A stretch of 64,000 nucleotides of DNA from Rhynchosporium graminicola (taxonomy: Eukaryota; Ascomycota; Leotiomycetes; Helotiales; Ploettnerulaceae): NCBI GenBank assembly GCA_900074885.1, contig FJUW01000007.1:610704-674703 (forward strand), written 5' to 3'. The notes below the pieces were generated by a model. It ran no database searches and was not told the origin of the DNA. It worked only from the letters and a program-made list of their open reading frames with translations. Made by a program: the position numbers and the translations under genes. Of this stretch, positions 1 to 11,249 are shown one piece after another (the first letter of the stretch is position 1; every line of letters begins with the position of its first letter).

Positions 1-666
1 TGTCTCTCTCGTGTTTTGGGTTTCGAAGTGATGTCTACTCAGAAGTGATTGCAGAAAATATCAAAAGAAATGGGATGTTGCTCAATTGTTGTAAATAGAG
101 CTCTTAACCAAGATAGCTTCCTTTCCCCCGCAGCTAACTCTAAGAGCGCCATAATGGCAAACAGTCTATAACTGGACCGAATGATGTTTAGGCGGACGCC
201 AAAAGATCGCCATCAGGTTGGTTACAGCACTAGCTACTGATCAACGACGACGAGGACGAGCATCCGAGGCCGGGCAAATTCGTCTTGGCGGACGCGAAAT
301 GCCCATGTACATTTGGGAAGTCGCGATTCAATACTAATAACGCCACAAGTATACGAGGACGATTCCTGAATCATTTTTCAAATTCGTACATTTTTTTTTG
401 ATGACTTTCAAAGTCTGAAAAGATAAGCTTCACGCCGAAGTTCCAAATGGCTTCGCTCGAGATGAGTTTGGCTGGCTCGATCTCGAATTCTCTCTCTATC
501 CTTCAGAATCTACTTGACAAGAGAATGGGAAGTGAACAAGTGAAGCCCGTCTCTATATTCTTCTTCGCATCTAGTAGTCCTGTATATTCTAGGAGGCGGA
601 AGTATCAATGTACTGAAACACAGCATCTCCCAAATGATACAGGAGTAGAGAGACTTCTCAGGAAAT
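1..666. other. intergenic, left edge
   Basis: No convincing gene is seen here. Short open frames exist but have no recognisable protein signature, and the adjacent gene ends at 667 on the minus strand, so this is partly its 3' flank. A T-run occurs near 391-400. Confidence 0.5.
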
Positions 667-1510
667 TCAGCAAACACTCTCCCAAAGAGCAGTAACACTC
701 TTCCAATGTCTGTCAGAATCTGCAAGTAAATGACCACAGTGCATAGTGTCAACCCACCTGTCCCCTTGCACTGTATAACCCAAAGCCTTCCCATCCCGCA
801 TATGCTCCTCCACAAACTCCCAATGGACCTTATCATCCGCCTCACTGTAGATATACATCCTCGGAGCATCTGTATCAAAATACATTTTGGTATTCAAATC
901 CACTCTCACTTGAGCTATCATGTCCAGCTTCCTACTGACCCAATAAGCGAAAATATACATAAAAAACATGATCCGTATCCCGATATTGGCGAGAGCATTT
1001 AGAATTGGGTTCTTGGGTAAAGCAACGGCGAAAGCACGGATTGTCGCTGCGTATTGCACTTTGCCGGGTGTGCTGTCTAATATCATTCCTGTGACGGGTA
1101 ATGGGCGCCCTGTCTTCGTGGCGTATGTTTTGGCTACTAGGCATGTTGACCATGCGCCGCCTACAGAGAAGAAGTGTACGAGGACTTTGGTGGAGGGAGG
1201 GAGGGTGTAGAGGATGTCCATGGCAGCCTTGATGCGCTTCAGGCTTGCGGAGTTGGGGAGGAAGGCCGCGTCGATGGAGGTTGTTATTATGGCTAAAATG
1301 CGCGCTGATGGGTATAGGGTTTCGTATTTGGCAGTGTACTTCGCCAAAGTTTCTGGGAGATGCATCCATCCAGCCTGCGACGAGGATGAGATCTGGATAG
1401 GTGGAGTGTTTTGCTTTCGGCGTGGTAGGTTCGAGGTAGAAGACAGATGGACCGAGGCGTACGAAATGCTCCCATGCTACAGGAGCTTTTGCGACATCTC
1501 TGGATGACAT
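667..1510 (-). CDS. DUF829/TMEM53 (PaxU-like) protein, frameshifted
   Basis: This looks like a DUF829/TMEM53 family alpha/beta-hydrolase-like protein, the family that includes Penicillium PaxU; its biochemical role is not settled. The ATG at 1510 opens a frame reading through LILVAGWMDASP. The family-like continuation (ETLAKYTAKYETLYPSARIL, then VHFFSVGGAW, GMILDSTPGK, and DDKVHW near the end) is in the next frame, and the switch falls at about 1354-1362. The whole span is 844 nt, which is 3n+1, so removing one base in the TCTCCCAG stretch would give one continuous frame of about 280 codons. I cannot tell whether this is a sequencing error or a real disabled allele. A hydrophobic segment lies mid-protein (FFMYIFAYWVS). 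Family call is confident; function is not. Confidence 0.72.
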
Positions 1511-2975
1511 AGCGAGGGAATTCTGTTAGTGATTAAAAGAAGTGGGAGTGCACCTACATTTGTGTGTATCTCAAAGGCTTGTCTGGCTCTTATGCCAGCA
1601 TTGTGCTTGTTCGATGTGGTTTTGTGCCTCTCGAAGGGAATGGGGTCTTGTCTTTTCTACAATCGCCAAGTACCGAGGCTGGTCCATCAAAACATTTGCT
1701 TGACACGCGCCTTCAGAGATATTGCATTCTTGAGATTCTGGTTGGCCCTGTCATATATCCAGCTTTCTCTCAACAAGACTTCTATGCCTCATTCCGGGTT
1801 CCGGAACGGGCTCGATTGTACCGAGCCAAGGCCGCAAAAAACCCGAGTTTGAGAAAATGATCCCGACGTTAAGAATTGAGTTTTAGCATTTCATGCAAAA
1901 TTACAAATATACAAATGATGATTGATGGATTTACTTCAGACTTACTACTCACACGGTGCTTGTCATCGAACTAAAAGCTCGTTCACGAACTCGGCGTTCA
2001 TGGACTGCGGAACTCATTGCCTCGAGGGAATGGCGGAAGGCCCGATTCAGCACGGCTAGACAATATTGATTCAACGTCTCGTAAACAGAAGACATGCCTA
2101 AGATAGGTAATCATCTTGAAAGCTTCATTCCCTCTCATGAAAAGTCCCAAATTTTACCATCTTCGGCCTTCATCAATTGCAATCGGCAACCGGATATTGG
2201 TGATCGGCTTCGGTTCATTTAACTTTGGTGAATTCCTTCTTATTATATGAAATGATGCCGACAAACACTTGCAAATAAGGACGAGTCGATCTCTGAGGAT
2301 CTGTGTTTAAAATTGGGACCTGGGCAAGTTGCTAATTAAGAAATAACGGAAGTTTCGACTTCTTAGTTCCGTCGTGGGAGCCTGGAGTGTAGAATCATGA
2401 TCGAAATGTAGTTACAGTCCATTATCTAGAGAAATTACAAGCTATTGCTAGGTTGTGTTAATCATGTCGTGGATAGAGTCTGGAACTTGATCCAGCACAC
2501 CTGCCTACCTGCATCGGCTTCAAATAGTAAGCGAGCAGAAGCGAGCTTCGGGTCACCATACACGCCAGCCAAAACAATGAGCTCAGCCATACTAGTAATC
2601 ATTCTCCCGCGGCCCTCGGACAAATATTGATGCTTTCGGATTGTCTCGAGAAGTACTACAAAGAGAGTTTTGTCCGGCATTGTGACATACATTCGAAAGA
2701 GCTTCGGTCGCCGGATTCGGCTTCAAGAACTGAAGAAACCAAATCTTGAGACAAAGGAGAGTGTGCGACGCGATGGATCCGCGAACATCTCCCCAGCACA
2801 ATCATGCAGTTAACAAAGCCACACTGTAGTCAAAAGTAATAATGCTTCTTGAGCTTATTCTCCCCTCGCCTTTCCAGTTTTGTCTGTACTTCTCGACAAC
2901 ATCGATTGCCTCCGACAGACGCCAGAACAAAATCAGCATCTCGGTCCACCGACCTGAGATTCACACGGCATCGTC
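1511..2975. other. intergenic, no supported gene
   Basis: About 1.45 kb without a supportable gene. A minus-strand frame at 2462-2692 (76 codons) has a fairly protein-like composition, but I recognise no domain and can find no flanking exons. The right end is the promoter and 5' UTR of the coiled-coil gene starting at 2976. Confidence 0.5.
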
Positions 2976-5900
2976 ATGGCCTCGCCCAACTCCCCCAAAG
3001 AACAAGCATACATCGACACTAACGCAGCATACGCTCGCATCGTCCTCCAAGGAACCGGCCAAGACAGCGAAACCACAATCAATGTCCTCCTCCAAGAGTT
3101 AAAATCCGCCTACGCCACTATCAACTCCCGCCAAACTGATGTCACAACACTGAGCGCCCAAATCAAAGCGGCCACCGATCGCGCAACGACCGCCGAGAGA
3201 GCCGCGGAGAATAATGCTGTTCTTGCTGTCCAGAATGCTGGGAAAGCTAGTGTTGAGACTGCAAGAGCGGAAGTTGAAAGTTTGAATGCGTTGACTGAAA
3301 ATGTCAGAGATTGGAACCCAGATTTTACTGGTTGTTTGAATAGGATCAGTGATGCGGATTTGAAAGAACTGGTTGATTTCGCGAATGATGTCACCGGCGC
3401 AGCACCATCACTTCTAGCAAATATCAGAAAGTTGATCGATCAGCAGGGAACAGCTTGGAAAGGATCAAAGTCCGGTTCTGGACGTGCTTGTGAGATTGAT
3501 ATTGATGAGTACATCCAATTGTTTGATCGTACAATTCGGAACTCAAGAGTTCTGCAGAACCGGGTCACTGGTCTTGAGACGCAGATCCGTTCTGGTGCTT
3601 CCGGATCTGTATATCGAGGAGAGGATCCTCTTTTTGTTGATGAGGAAGTCGAGAGGTTAGGAGATTTACTGGATGAGGCAAACGCTGAGATTGCAGGCTA
3701 TCGTATTACTGTTCAGGAGAACGAAAAACTCAGGATAGCACTCGATACAGCGAAAATCGACATCCAGCAACTCAATGGCAAAGTCAACAGTGCACTGAGG
3801 GAAACGAGTTACTATCGAAAACAGCTCAAAGGCGTTGCCAACAGCTCGTTGATACCTGGATCAGGTCATAGTCTCAGCGATTTGGAGAAAGCAAGACTTA
3901 CGAATGATCTTGAGGCCGCCAAAGTTCGGTCCAAACAGCTCAAGGCCGAAGTCGCCACAGCAGAGAGCGAGACGAGTGGCTTACAAGATGAAATCTTTGA
4001 TCTCGAAAACACGTCGTCGGTAAGTGGCTCATTTGATCCCGAGATCGCCCGTCTCAAGGCTCAGCTTGAGACGCTTGAGGACCGAGAAGCGACTTTGAAC
4101 AATGAATACTCAGCGGCACTGGATAAGGTCGACGAACTGGAAGTCAGGGCAAATGATCTTGAGACCAAGAGACTCGAGGAAAACCTCGCTGAGTGCCGGG
4201 AAAGTGTTCGCCGTCTCGGTGAAGATCAGATAACAGAAAATCAAGTTGAGTTGGAAGAGCTTCGACACACTGTGGAAACGCTTCGACAGCAGGTGAAAGA
4301 ACTCACTCAAGAGCGAAATCAAGCTGGGGACCAGCGCGACCAGGTCGTACAAGAGAATGCAGATCAAGCAGCGAATGCTGATGCAGAGCAACAGCGACTA
4401 CAAGCACTTCTGGATGACTGCAACAAGGGACGCGATCAGGCAGAAAAGAAAGCCGATGCTGCGAAGGCCAAAGCCTCGCCAAGCGGAGATCTCACCAAGC
4501 TCAGAAAGGAAATCCGAGAGTTGAAGAAAGAGAGAGATGACTTGCAAGCCCAGCTAGAAATTGCCGAGCAAAGTCCATCTGAAGCAGCAATAACCAACAA
4601 GGATCTTCAGAACCAAATCAAGGAATTGAACAAGGAATTGATTAAAGCGAAACGCGACCTCAAGAAGAGCGCGAAAAAGTTTGACAAGGCCGAAATAGAG
4701 GTCGACCGCCTTCAAGGCGTACTCGAGGATAGTGACGCGGCAGTAGTCCGCATCAGAGGCGAAAGAACAGCGGCACGAGAGGAACGAGACACTTTACGAG
4801 TGCGTGTGGAAACAGCTGAAGAGACCTTGCGAAAGTCTGTGCAAACATCTCAAACAACTCTCAGTGATACTGTGCGAGCGCTTCGAACCAAACTTCAAGA
4901 CGCCAAACGCGATGCATCTGCAGCAGAAGTGGTACAAACCAACATTCTCGCCTTGAATCGCGAACTGACAATCGAACGAGACTCAGCGAGGGCCCAACAA
5001 GGAGGCCTCGCTGCCACTATTGAACCTATCGAAGGACATCCCGAGAATGGAGGAGGCGGGGGCCAAGATGACAATGATGATGGAGGAGAAAATGATGATC
5101 TCCGCGCCCAGATCCGCAATCTTCAAACCAATTTAGCACGTCACCAATTGCAGCGAGAAGCTACCAACACTGAGAACACCAAATTGTCCATTGATATCGA
5201 GGATCTTGAAGCACTCCTCGAAACGATAAAGGCCAGACTTAGCGAGTGCTTGAAAGGTCACCCAGATTACGATGATGAGGAGCTTATCAAAGCCTTGGAA
5301 GAGAGTGATCGTGCCCGAGAGAGACGAGAGAACGACAGACAAAACCGAAATGATGCATCTCAATCCTTAAGACAGGAACTCAATGACGCCCAGGTGGAAG
5401 TCCGCAGGCTTACCGATGAAATTGAGAAGCTCAAGGCGAGCTACGCTGGAGAGCAAGAGGACGAAATCGCTGAACTGAAGACAGACCTTGAAGCTCTCAA
5501 CGCCCGGATCGCTTCCGCCGACTCTGGATCTTCGTTATCGGCAGACGAGAGAGCTGCGTATCTCCTCCAAGTCGAACCACTACAGCGACGAATCGGAGAA
5601 CTCGAACAGCAGGTCGAGGAGCTGAATCAGCAGGTTGAGAATTTGAGGAAGGAGAATGCCAAGTTGGCTATTGACCTCAATCAGGTCAAGGCAGATCTGC
5701 TGGATAAAATGCTTGATGCTGTCGGTCATCTAAGGAAAGCGGAGATTGACGAGGATGCTGTTGATCGTGCTGAGCCGGCGAAAGATGACGACGTTCTTGA
5801 CGATGATGAAATTGACAACAACGCAGTCGACCCCGCAGATTCGGAGCCAGAAGAACCTTCCGAGGAGGGAGACTCTAGCGTGGAGATAATCACCAACCGT

Positions 5901-6222
5901 ACACCTTCACCTCCTCCAACTCGTAAGTGCCCTCCACTCTCAAAGTGTCTCAAGGTAGAAACAGAGTTTTTGAACTAACCCAACAATAGCAAAAACAAGA
6001 AAGGGGCGGAAACCTGGCAAAAAGACAGCGGCAAAGGCAGCAGAGCCAAAGAAAACACGAGGTCCTACAAAGGGAAAGAAGGCTGCGAAAGCTGTCGAGG
6101 ACGAACCAGTTGTTGCGAAACGCCAAACCAGATCTTCTGCCGCGAAGCGCAAAGAGGCTCCAGAGAAGACTGTTGCGAAGGGTGCTCAGCCCAAGGACAA
6201 GAAGAGAAAGATCTTTGAGTAG
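2976..6222 (+). CDS. long coiled-coil protein with basic AT-hook-like tail
   Basis: I do not recognise this as a named family. The first exon (2976-5922) encodes about 980 residues that are almost entirely heptad-rich coiled coil (for example repeated EL/LE/QL spacing from about residue 180 to 700 and 780 to 910). A Gly/Asp/Asn-rich break near residues 690-710 and an acidic Asp/Glu stretch near 925-960 interrupt it. The intron at 5923-5989 has donor GTAAGT, branch GAACTAACC and acceptor AATAG. Exon 2 (5990-6222) adds a Lys/Ala/Pro-rich tail beginning PKTRKGRKPGKK, which resembles an AT-hook/NLS, and ends KKRKIFE. The total is 1059 aa. The start sits in a good context (GTCATGGCC). A nuclear, DNA- or chromatin-associated structural protein is inferred from the tail only. 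If the intron is retained, translation stops at 5978 without the basic tail. Confidence 0.85.
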
Positions 6223-6735
6223 CTACGCACTAGACAGCGCGATAACAAATCGTCGGTTGCATTACTGAGGGAGGTACGGGACACGGTTTGCGAAGGATGG
6301 GATTGTCTTGTTGTGCCGTTCTGTTTAACGTCGAGAGTTAGGAGTTTGATATTTGATGTTTTCGAATCGTGAATTTTCCTGGCGACATGTAGTAATTCGG
6401 AGAAATTTGAAATATGTTCTCTCATCAGAAATGATACATGTGACTGTAAAGCGACTTCGGCATCCAGTGATTGACTGCATCTACGTACTCGAGAAGTCCC
6501 GTCGAGATATCTGAATTCGTTAAAGTAACGTGTCACAAGTGTAGTTATGATTCTGAACAGAGAGATTTTTATTACTACAGTTAATGAGCCGAGAACTGAA
6601 CCACTAAAAGTAAGTACCACTGTAAGCAAAAGCAAAGCAATACAACCAAGCCTAGTGAAATTCACACTGCAAGTGCGGAAGCGAAAATTCCGAAATCAAA
6701 TGTTAGCATCACAGCGAATAGTCCAGAGTCGTTCC
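6223..6735. other. convergent 3' regions
   Basis: This lies between the stop codons of two convergent genes (coiled-coil protein and BBP). The reading frames here are short and unconvincing; it most likely holds the two 3' UTRs. Confidence 0.6.
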
Positions 6736-8973
6736 TTAATTTCCAGGAGGTGGCGGTGGAGCATCGCTTGGAGGAGGTGGAGGCGGCGCGTTTCCTGGTG
6801 GAGGCGGTGGAATGCTCGACGTTGGTGGAGGCGGAGGAGGACTTCCTGCGAACTGCTGAAGTAGAGCACTCAAACCAGCACCGCTCAATCCTGGCGGGGC
6901 AGCAAGGCCAGGTGGAGCGCCCATAGATTGCTGAGCAGGATATCCATTACCATAGCCTGGGGCAGTGTAACCACCATACCCAGCCGCAGCTGTAGGATAA
7001 GCAGGAGCTGCTTGAGCCCAAGGTGCAGGATTACCACCAGCTGGAGGAGGCGGTGGGGCAGCATTGTTGTAGCCTTGTTGACCACCTCCATAGTAGTTGT
7101 CTCCTCCCCGGTTGTCGTTTCCACGAGGACGATCTCTTGCCCATGGTGCGGCGCCTCCACTTGGTCCGGATGACGCAGAATCACGAGAGTCGAATCCTCG
7201 GTCATCTCCTCGCTTTTGCCATGGAGCTGCAGCACCAGTTGGTCCACGTTGCCAAGGCTTGACATCCTCTTGAGGTGGTTGGTCGAAGTTTCCGCCGGGG
7301 CCAGCCTCGATGCGTTGAGGGGCTGCTGCACTGGCAGGGGCTCCAGAAAGTTCTTGCATAAGTGCCTGTTATATGTTAGCTCAAGTCATGATCACAAGGA
7401 TGTGAAGACTTACCTCGTACTCCGCATCGACGGCATCGCCAGCACCGATACGACCAACTCCAGGGGTAGGAGCAGCACCAGGACCATCATTACGCCAAGT
7501 GGCACCACGTTGTCTAAAACCAGTCAGCTGTCCGCGCGATCGGCTATATCGATAGTAAGCTAACCTGTCAGGACAATCTCTCGCCATATGGCCTGCATTA
7601 CCACAGACACGACAGATGATGTTGGCGGTGAAGTTGCGTTGCTCTGGACAATCGTATTTACGGTGACCAATTTGACCACAGTTCTGGCAGGCTTGGTTCT
7701 CGTCGTCACGTAGAGTACCGTTGAGTGCAGCAAGCTCACGTAGTTGGTTGCGCTTGAGCTCGTTCTGTCCTTCAGGAATAGAAGCAGCCTAGATTTGTCA
7801 GTAGAAGAACAATTTGTGGGTAGAAGTTACTTACAGTCTCGATGATATTATGAATCAACTTCTTTGCCTTGTTGACTTTCTCCTCGGTGTCTGCCATGAT
7901 AAGACAATGAAGGTCCTCTTCCTGATTGCTTGTATGAGCGGCGTCGGAACGACCCTTTCCTTCCTTGACGGATCCTTTTCCACGGATAGCAATTTTGGCC
8001 TGGGATTCTGTCTCCATTTTCTTCAATGTGTTGCCACGAGGTCCGATAAGTAAGCCAACTTGAGTAAAGCGCAAGCTATGTGTTAGTTTATGGTCAAAGC
8101 TAAGAGCAAAATGTAGTGAGTGACGGGTTAGGGATGACGATGCGCTGCATTCTCAAATGCTGCGCACAGTCACACAGTAACGAAAGGGAAAGGGAAGGTA
8201 AGTTGGGAGGATAGAGCATGGGTTACAAGGGTTAGAGGGTTAGCAATCATACTGAAGTTAATTTCTGGGTAGTCATTGACCGGCACGTAGACTTTCTCCT
8301 GTGTCTTAGTAGGGCGACGGTAATCCTGTGGCGGATGATAGTTAGGAATGACCTTCATGGCCTTCTCAATCAATTTGTGGCGCTCGTCTTCAAGTCTCTT
8401 TCTGTATCGGTATTCTCGAGTATTGACACGGCGACCGAAGTTATCGTATTGGGGTGGAGGAGAAGGAGATCTAGCAGCATGTTAGTTCCGATAGCGTTCG
8501 GCACAAGGGAGAGTAAACGTACCTGTCGCCATCTGCTGGGACAACATCATCAATCCTAAGCTTCTGACTGATCTCTTCAATGCGCAAATGCAGAGTATAC
8601 GCTTCGAGTTGCTCGCTGGTCATGTTGGCCATGATAGCGGTTGGGAGTCCCATGAGACCGGCAGCCTTGTTCTCGGTGGAGTCACCCCAACGATTTCTCT
8701 TCTTGCGACGGCGGGATCCATCGGCATTCGGTTCCTCTGGAGGCATGGTTGGTACGTATTTGACAAGAAGTAAAGGATCTAGAAAGACATACCTCTTACT
8801 GGGCTGCGGCCACGCTTGAATCCTCCATCGGAATTGCCATTCGAGGGCGCAGGGGCATGGTAGGAATTCTCATTATTGCTGTGAGGCGGCGATACATCAT
8901 CTCCTGGGAATCGACGTTTGTTTCCCAGAGGAATATTGTTCGAGCCGGTGCTTCCTTGTTGTCTCCAGGCCAT
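6736..8973 (-). CDS. MSL5: branchpoint-bridging protein (SF1/BBP splicing factor)
   Basis: Recognises the intron branch site in the early spliceosome, working with U2AF. Seven exons give 596 aa: 8973-8793, 8736-8523, 8470-8253, 8058-7835, 7788-7565, 7513-7414 and 7365-6736, with phases consistent at every junction. Residues run in this order: an N-terminal RKKRNRWGD motif, the SF1 helix-hairpin region with [17 protein letters not shown], and a KH/QUA2 RNA-binding domain containing [16 protein letters not shown] with the GPRG loop. Two CCHC zinc knuckles follow ([14 protein letters not shown] and [14 protein letters not shown]), then a long Gly/Pro tail ending in polyproline runs. The start [10 protein letters not shown] is chosen over an upstream in-frame ATG at 8997 because it matches the family N-terminus. 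Intron 3 (8252-8059) is 194 nt, the longest in the gene. Confidence 0.97.
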
Positions 8974-9626
8974 CTTGCACGATGTTGTGGTTGTCAAAGA
9001 TTATTCTTGAACGAAATGTGGTGACAAGGAGAAACAGAGGATGAGGCTTCGTCGACAACTACCTTGATTCGGACTAGAGCTAGCTGGTAGCGTAAATATA
9101 GCGCGGAGGCTAGCATGTGGAGGTCATGTGACTGCAATGGTCTTGGCAGCATGTGAGATGCGACCTGCGCCCCGACTTAAGTGATCGAGAATAACATTTG
9201 TCACTCATTTAAATTCCATTGTTGGCCAACATCCCATATTTGGTTATCTAGAACGCTTGGTGTGTAATCACGCCTTATCACTTTCCAGCACAGCAGGATG
9301 ACCAAGCTTCGGCTTTCGTAGATTAGTCTTCCCTTCCCATTCTTACTTGTGGATTGCGAGTTAGGTACTGTGGCCTGTCCCTCCGTATGTTCCGTTACAC
9401 TCTGAACCCCGCGGCAGTGAAGTCAAAATCACTACAGCACTAGTCCGTATGTCGACTTCCGGACCTACCTGCTTTTGGCGGGGTAATTGATAAAAGCAGC
9501 TGAGACCACAGGGTCCTTTCCAGGTATATGAGGACAACTTTCCTTCCCTTTGCCTAGGGACTGTTCGATTTTCAATCTTCCTTGTTAATGACAACTCGTA
9601 TCTCACAACTCTCCAACCAAATCACA
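8974..9626. other. divergent promoter region BBP / GST
   Basis: About 650 bp lie between two divergently transcribed genes. No gene is seen. A second in-frame ATG for the GST lies at 9588. Confidence 0.55.
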
Positions 9627-10723
9627 ATGTCGTCCACTTCCAGACCTAATATCCACCTCTACACGACCCAAACACCCAATGGGATCAAGATCTCGATCAC
9701 TCTAGAGGAGCTCGGTCTTCCATATGAGTTCACAAAAATTGATATCATGAAGAACACTCAGAAGGAGGATTGGTTCTTAAAGATCAATCCCAATGGCCGA
9801 ATCCCTGCCTTGACGGATACATTCAGTGATGGCAAGACGATCAATCTTTTCGAATCCGGAAGCATCCAGCAATATCTCGTTGACGAGTATGACAAAGACC
9901 ATAAGATCTCGTATCCCAAGGGAACGAGAGAGTATTATGAAGTAAACAGCTGGGTACGTCAAGCTTCCTGTATACCTGCCAAAGCATGAGTCTCAATGAC
10001 GTCTTATCATATGTTTAACTTTATTGCTGTTGAGGACCTGGATTCAATCGTCAAAATAGACTTCCAAACTTGCCGTTCTATACACATTCTCAGCCATTGG
10101 AGCACAGAATGATATCAACTAACAATCCCCAGCTTTTCTTCCTCAACGCTGGCCTCGGTCCCATGTAGGCATCAGTTCGCAGTATAATATTCTAACCTTA
10201 CACACTTCAAAGTCTAGACCCTCCTTACTCCTGAGACAAACTTACATCCGATATACTTCCACATATTTCTAAACATCACCTAGAGAAATTAAACTAACCC
10301 GAGATCCCAATAAATAGGCAAGGTCAAGCCAACCACTTCAACCGCTACGCCCCAACGTACATCGAATACGGCGCCAAAAGATACACAAACGAGACCCGCC
10401 GGCTCTACTCCGTCCTCGACGCCCACCTCGCCAAGTCCTCATCTGGCTTCATCGTCGGCGACAAGTTGACCATCGCCGACATTGCTCACTGGGGATGGGT
10501 ACGCGCCGCTTTCTGGGCAGGAGTTGAGATCGACGAGTTCCCAGCATTGAAGAAATGGGAGGCGAAATTGTTGGCGAGACCTGGTTTCGACAAGGGACGA
10601 CAGGTGCCGGGACCAGATACAACGCAGGAGCTGAAGAGTGATCCTGAGGCGATGAAGAAGAAGGCTGCGGAGGCGAGCGCGTGGATTCAAGCCGCTATGA
10701 AAGATGAGGCTTCGAAGAAGTGA
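9627..10723 (+). CDS. glutathione S-transferase, Ure2p-like
   Basis: A cytosolic-type glutathione transferase of the fungal Ure2-like group, expected to conjugate or reduce substrates with glutathione. Exons are 9627-9953, 10133-10164 (only 32 nt) and 10318-10723, giving 254 aa. The N-terminal thioredoxin-fold domain shows HLYTTQTPNGIKISITLEEL, then INPNGRIPALTD, then the glutathione-binding ESGSIQQYL motif. The C-terminal helical domain contains GQANHFNRYAP, LTIADIAHWGW and FPALKKW. Introns are 9954-10132 and 10165-10317, both longer than the local norm. The start at 9627 has context CACAATGTC. An in-frame ATG at 9588 would add 13 residues. Substrate is not predictable. Confidence 0.95.
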
Positions 10724-11249
10724 GGTTCTTGTTTACGAAGCGCAGGACTTGCTTCATGGAACTTGATAACGTGTGATCATGCTATGCTCAAGAAGCGCTT
10801 CATGCCGCTGTGTGATGATTCATCTATGGATTAAATATGGAGTAACCCATCTGGTTTGCAATACACGTGAGACTTCTGTAAGAGCTTAGGTAGTAGGCGG
10901 TGCCTGATGTCTAAGCTAAGGCTCGCTTCTCGTACTGCCTGGCGGTTTTGACACGGCATTGTTTGCAACACTCTAAATAACGGAACAGTAATCCTAAGAC
11001 ATATCGGGCATTTCAGTATATTAAGAAGTAATATCAGAGGGTCAGGTTTAGACAAGGTAATGACAATCATTCATTATAGATATCGTGAGTCATCATCTCG
11101 ATATCTACTTACAGGCTTTCTTTCGACTACTTACTGTATGTCCAAAATAGAGCCACTCAAGTAATTCTACAAATGCAACCAACCAAAACTCCACTCTCAT
11201 TACGAGATAGCCAAACCAATTCTTAAACCCTTCCTGACATACTTCAAAA
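10724..11249. other. convergent 3' regions
   Basis: 526 bp between the GST stop and the stop of the minus-strand b561 gene; probably the two 3' UTRs. No gene is supported. Confidence 0.55.

Noticed and set aside
2462..2692. 76-codon minus-strand frame with reasonable composition
   Set aside because: No domain, no plausible start context and no flanking exon; too short to claim.
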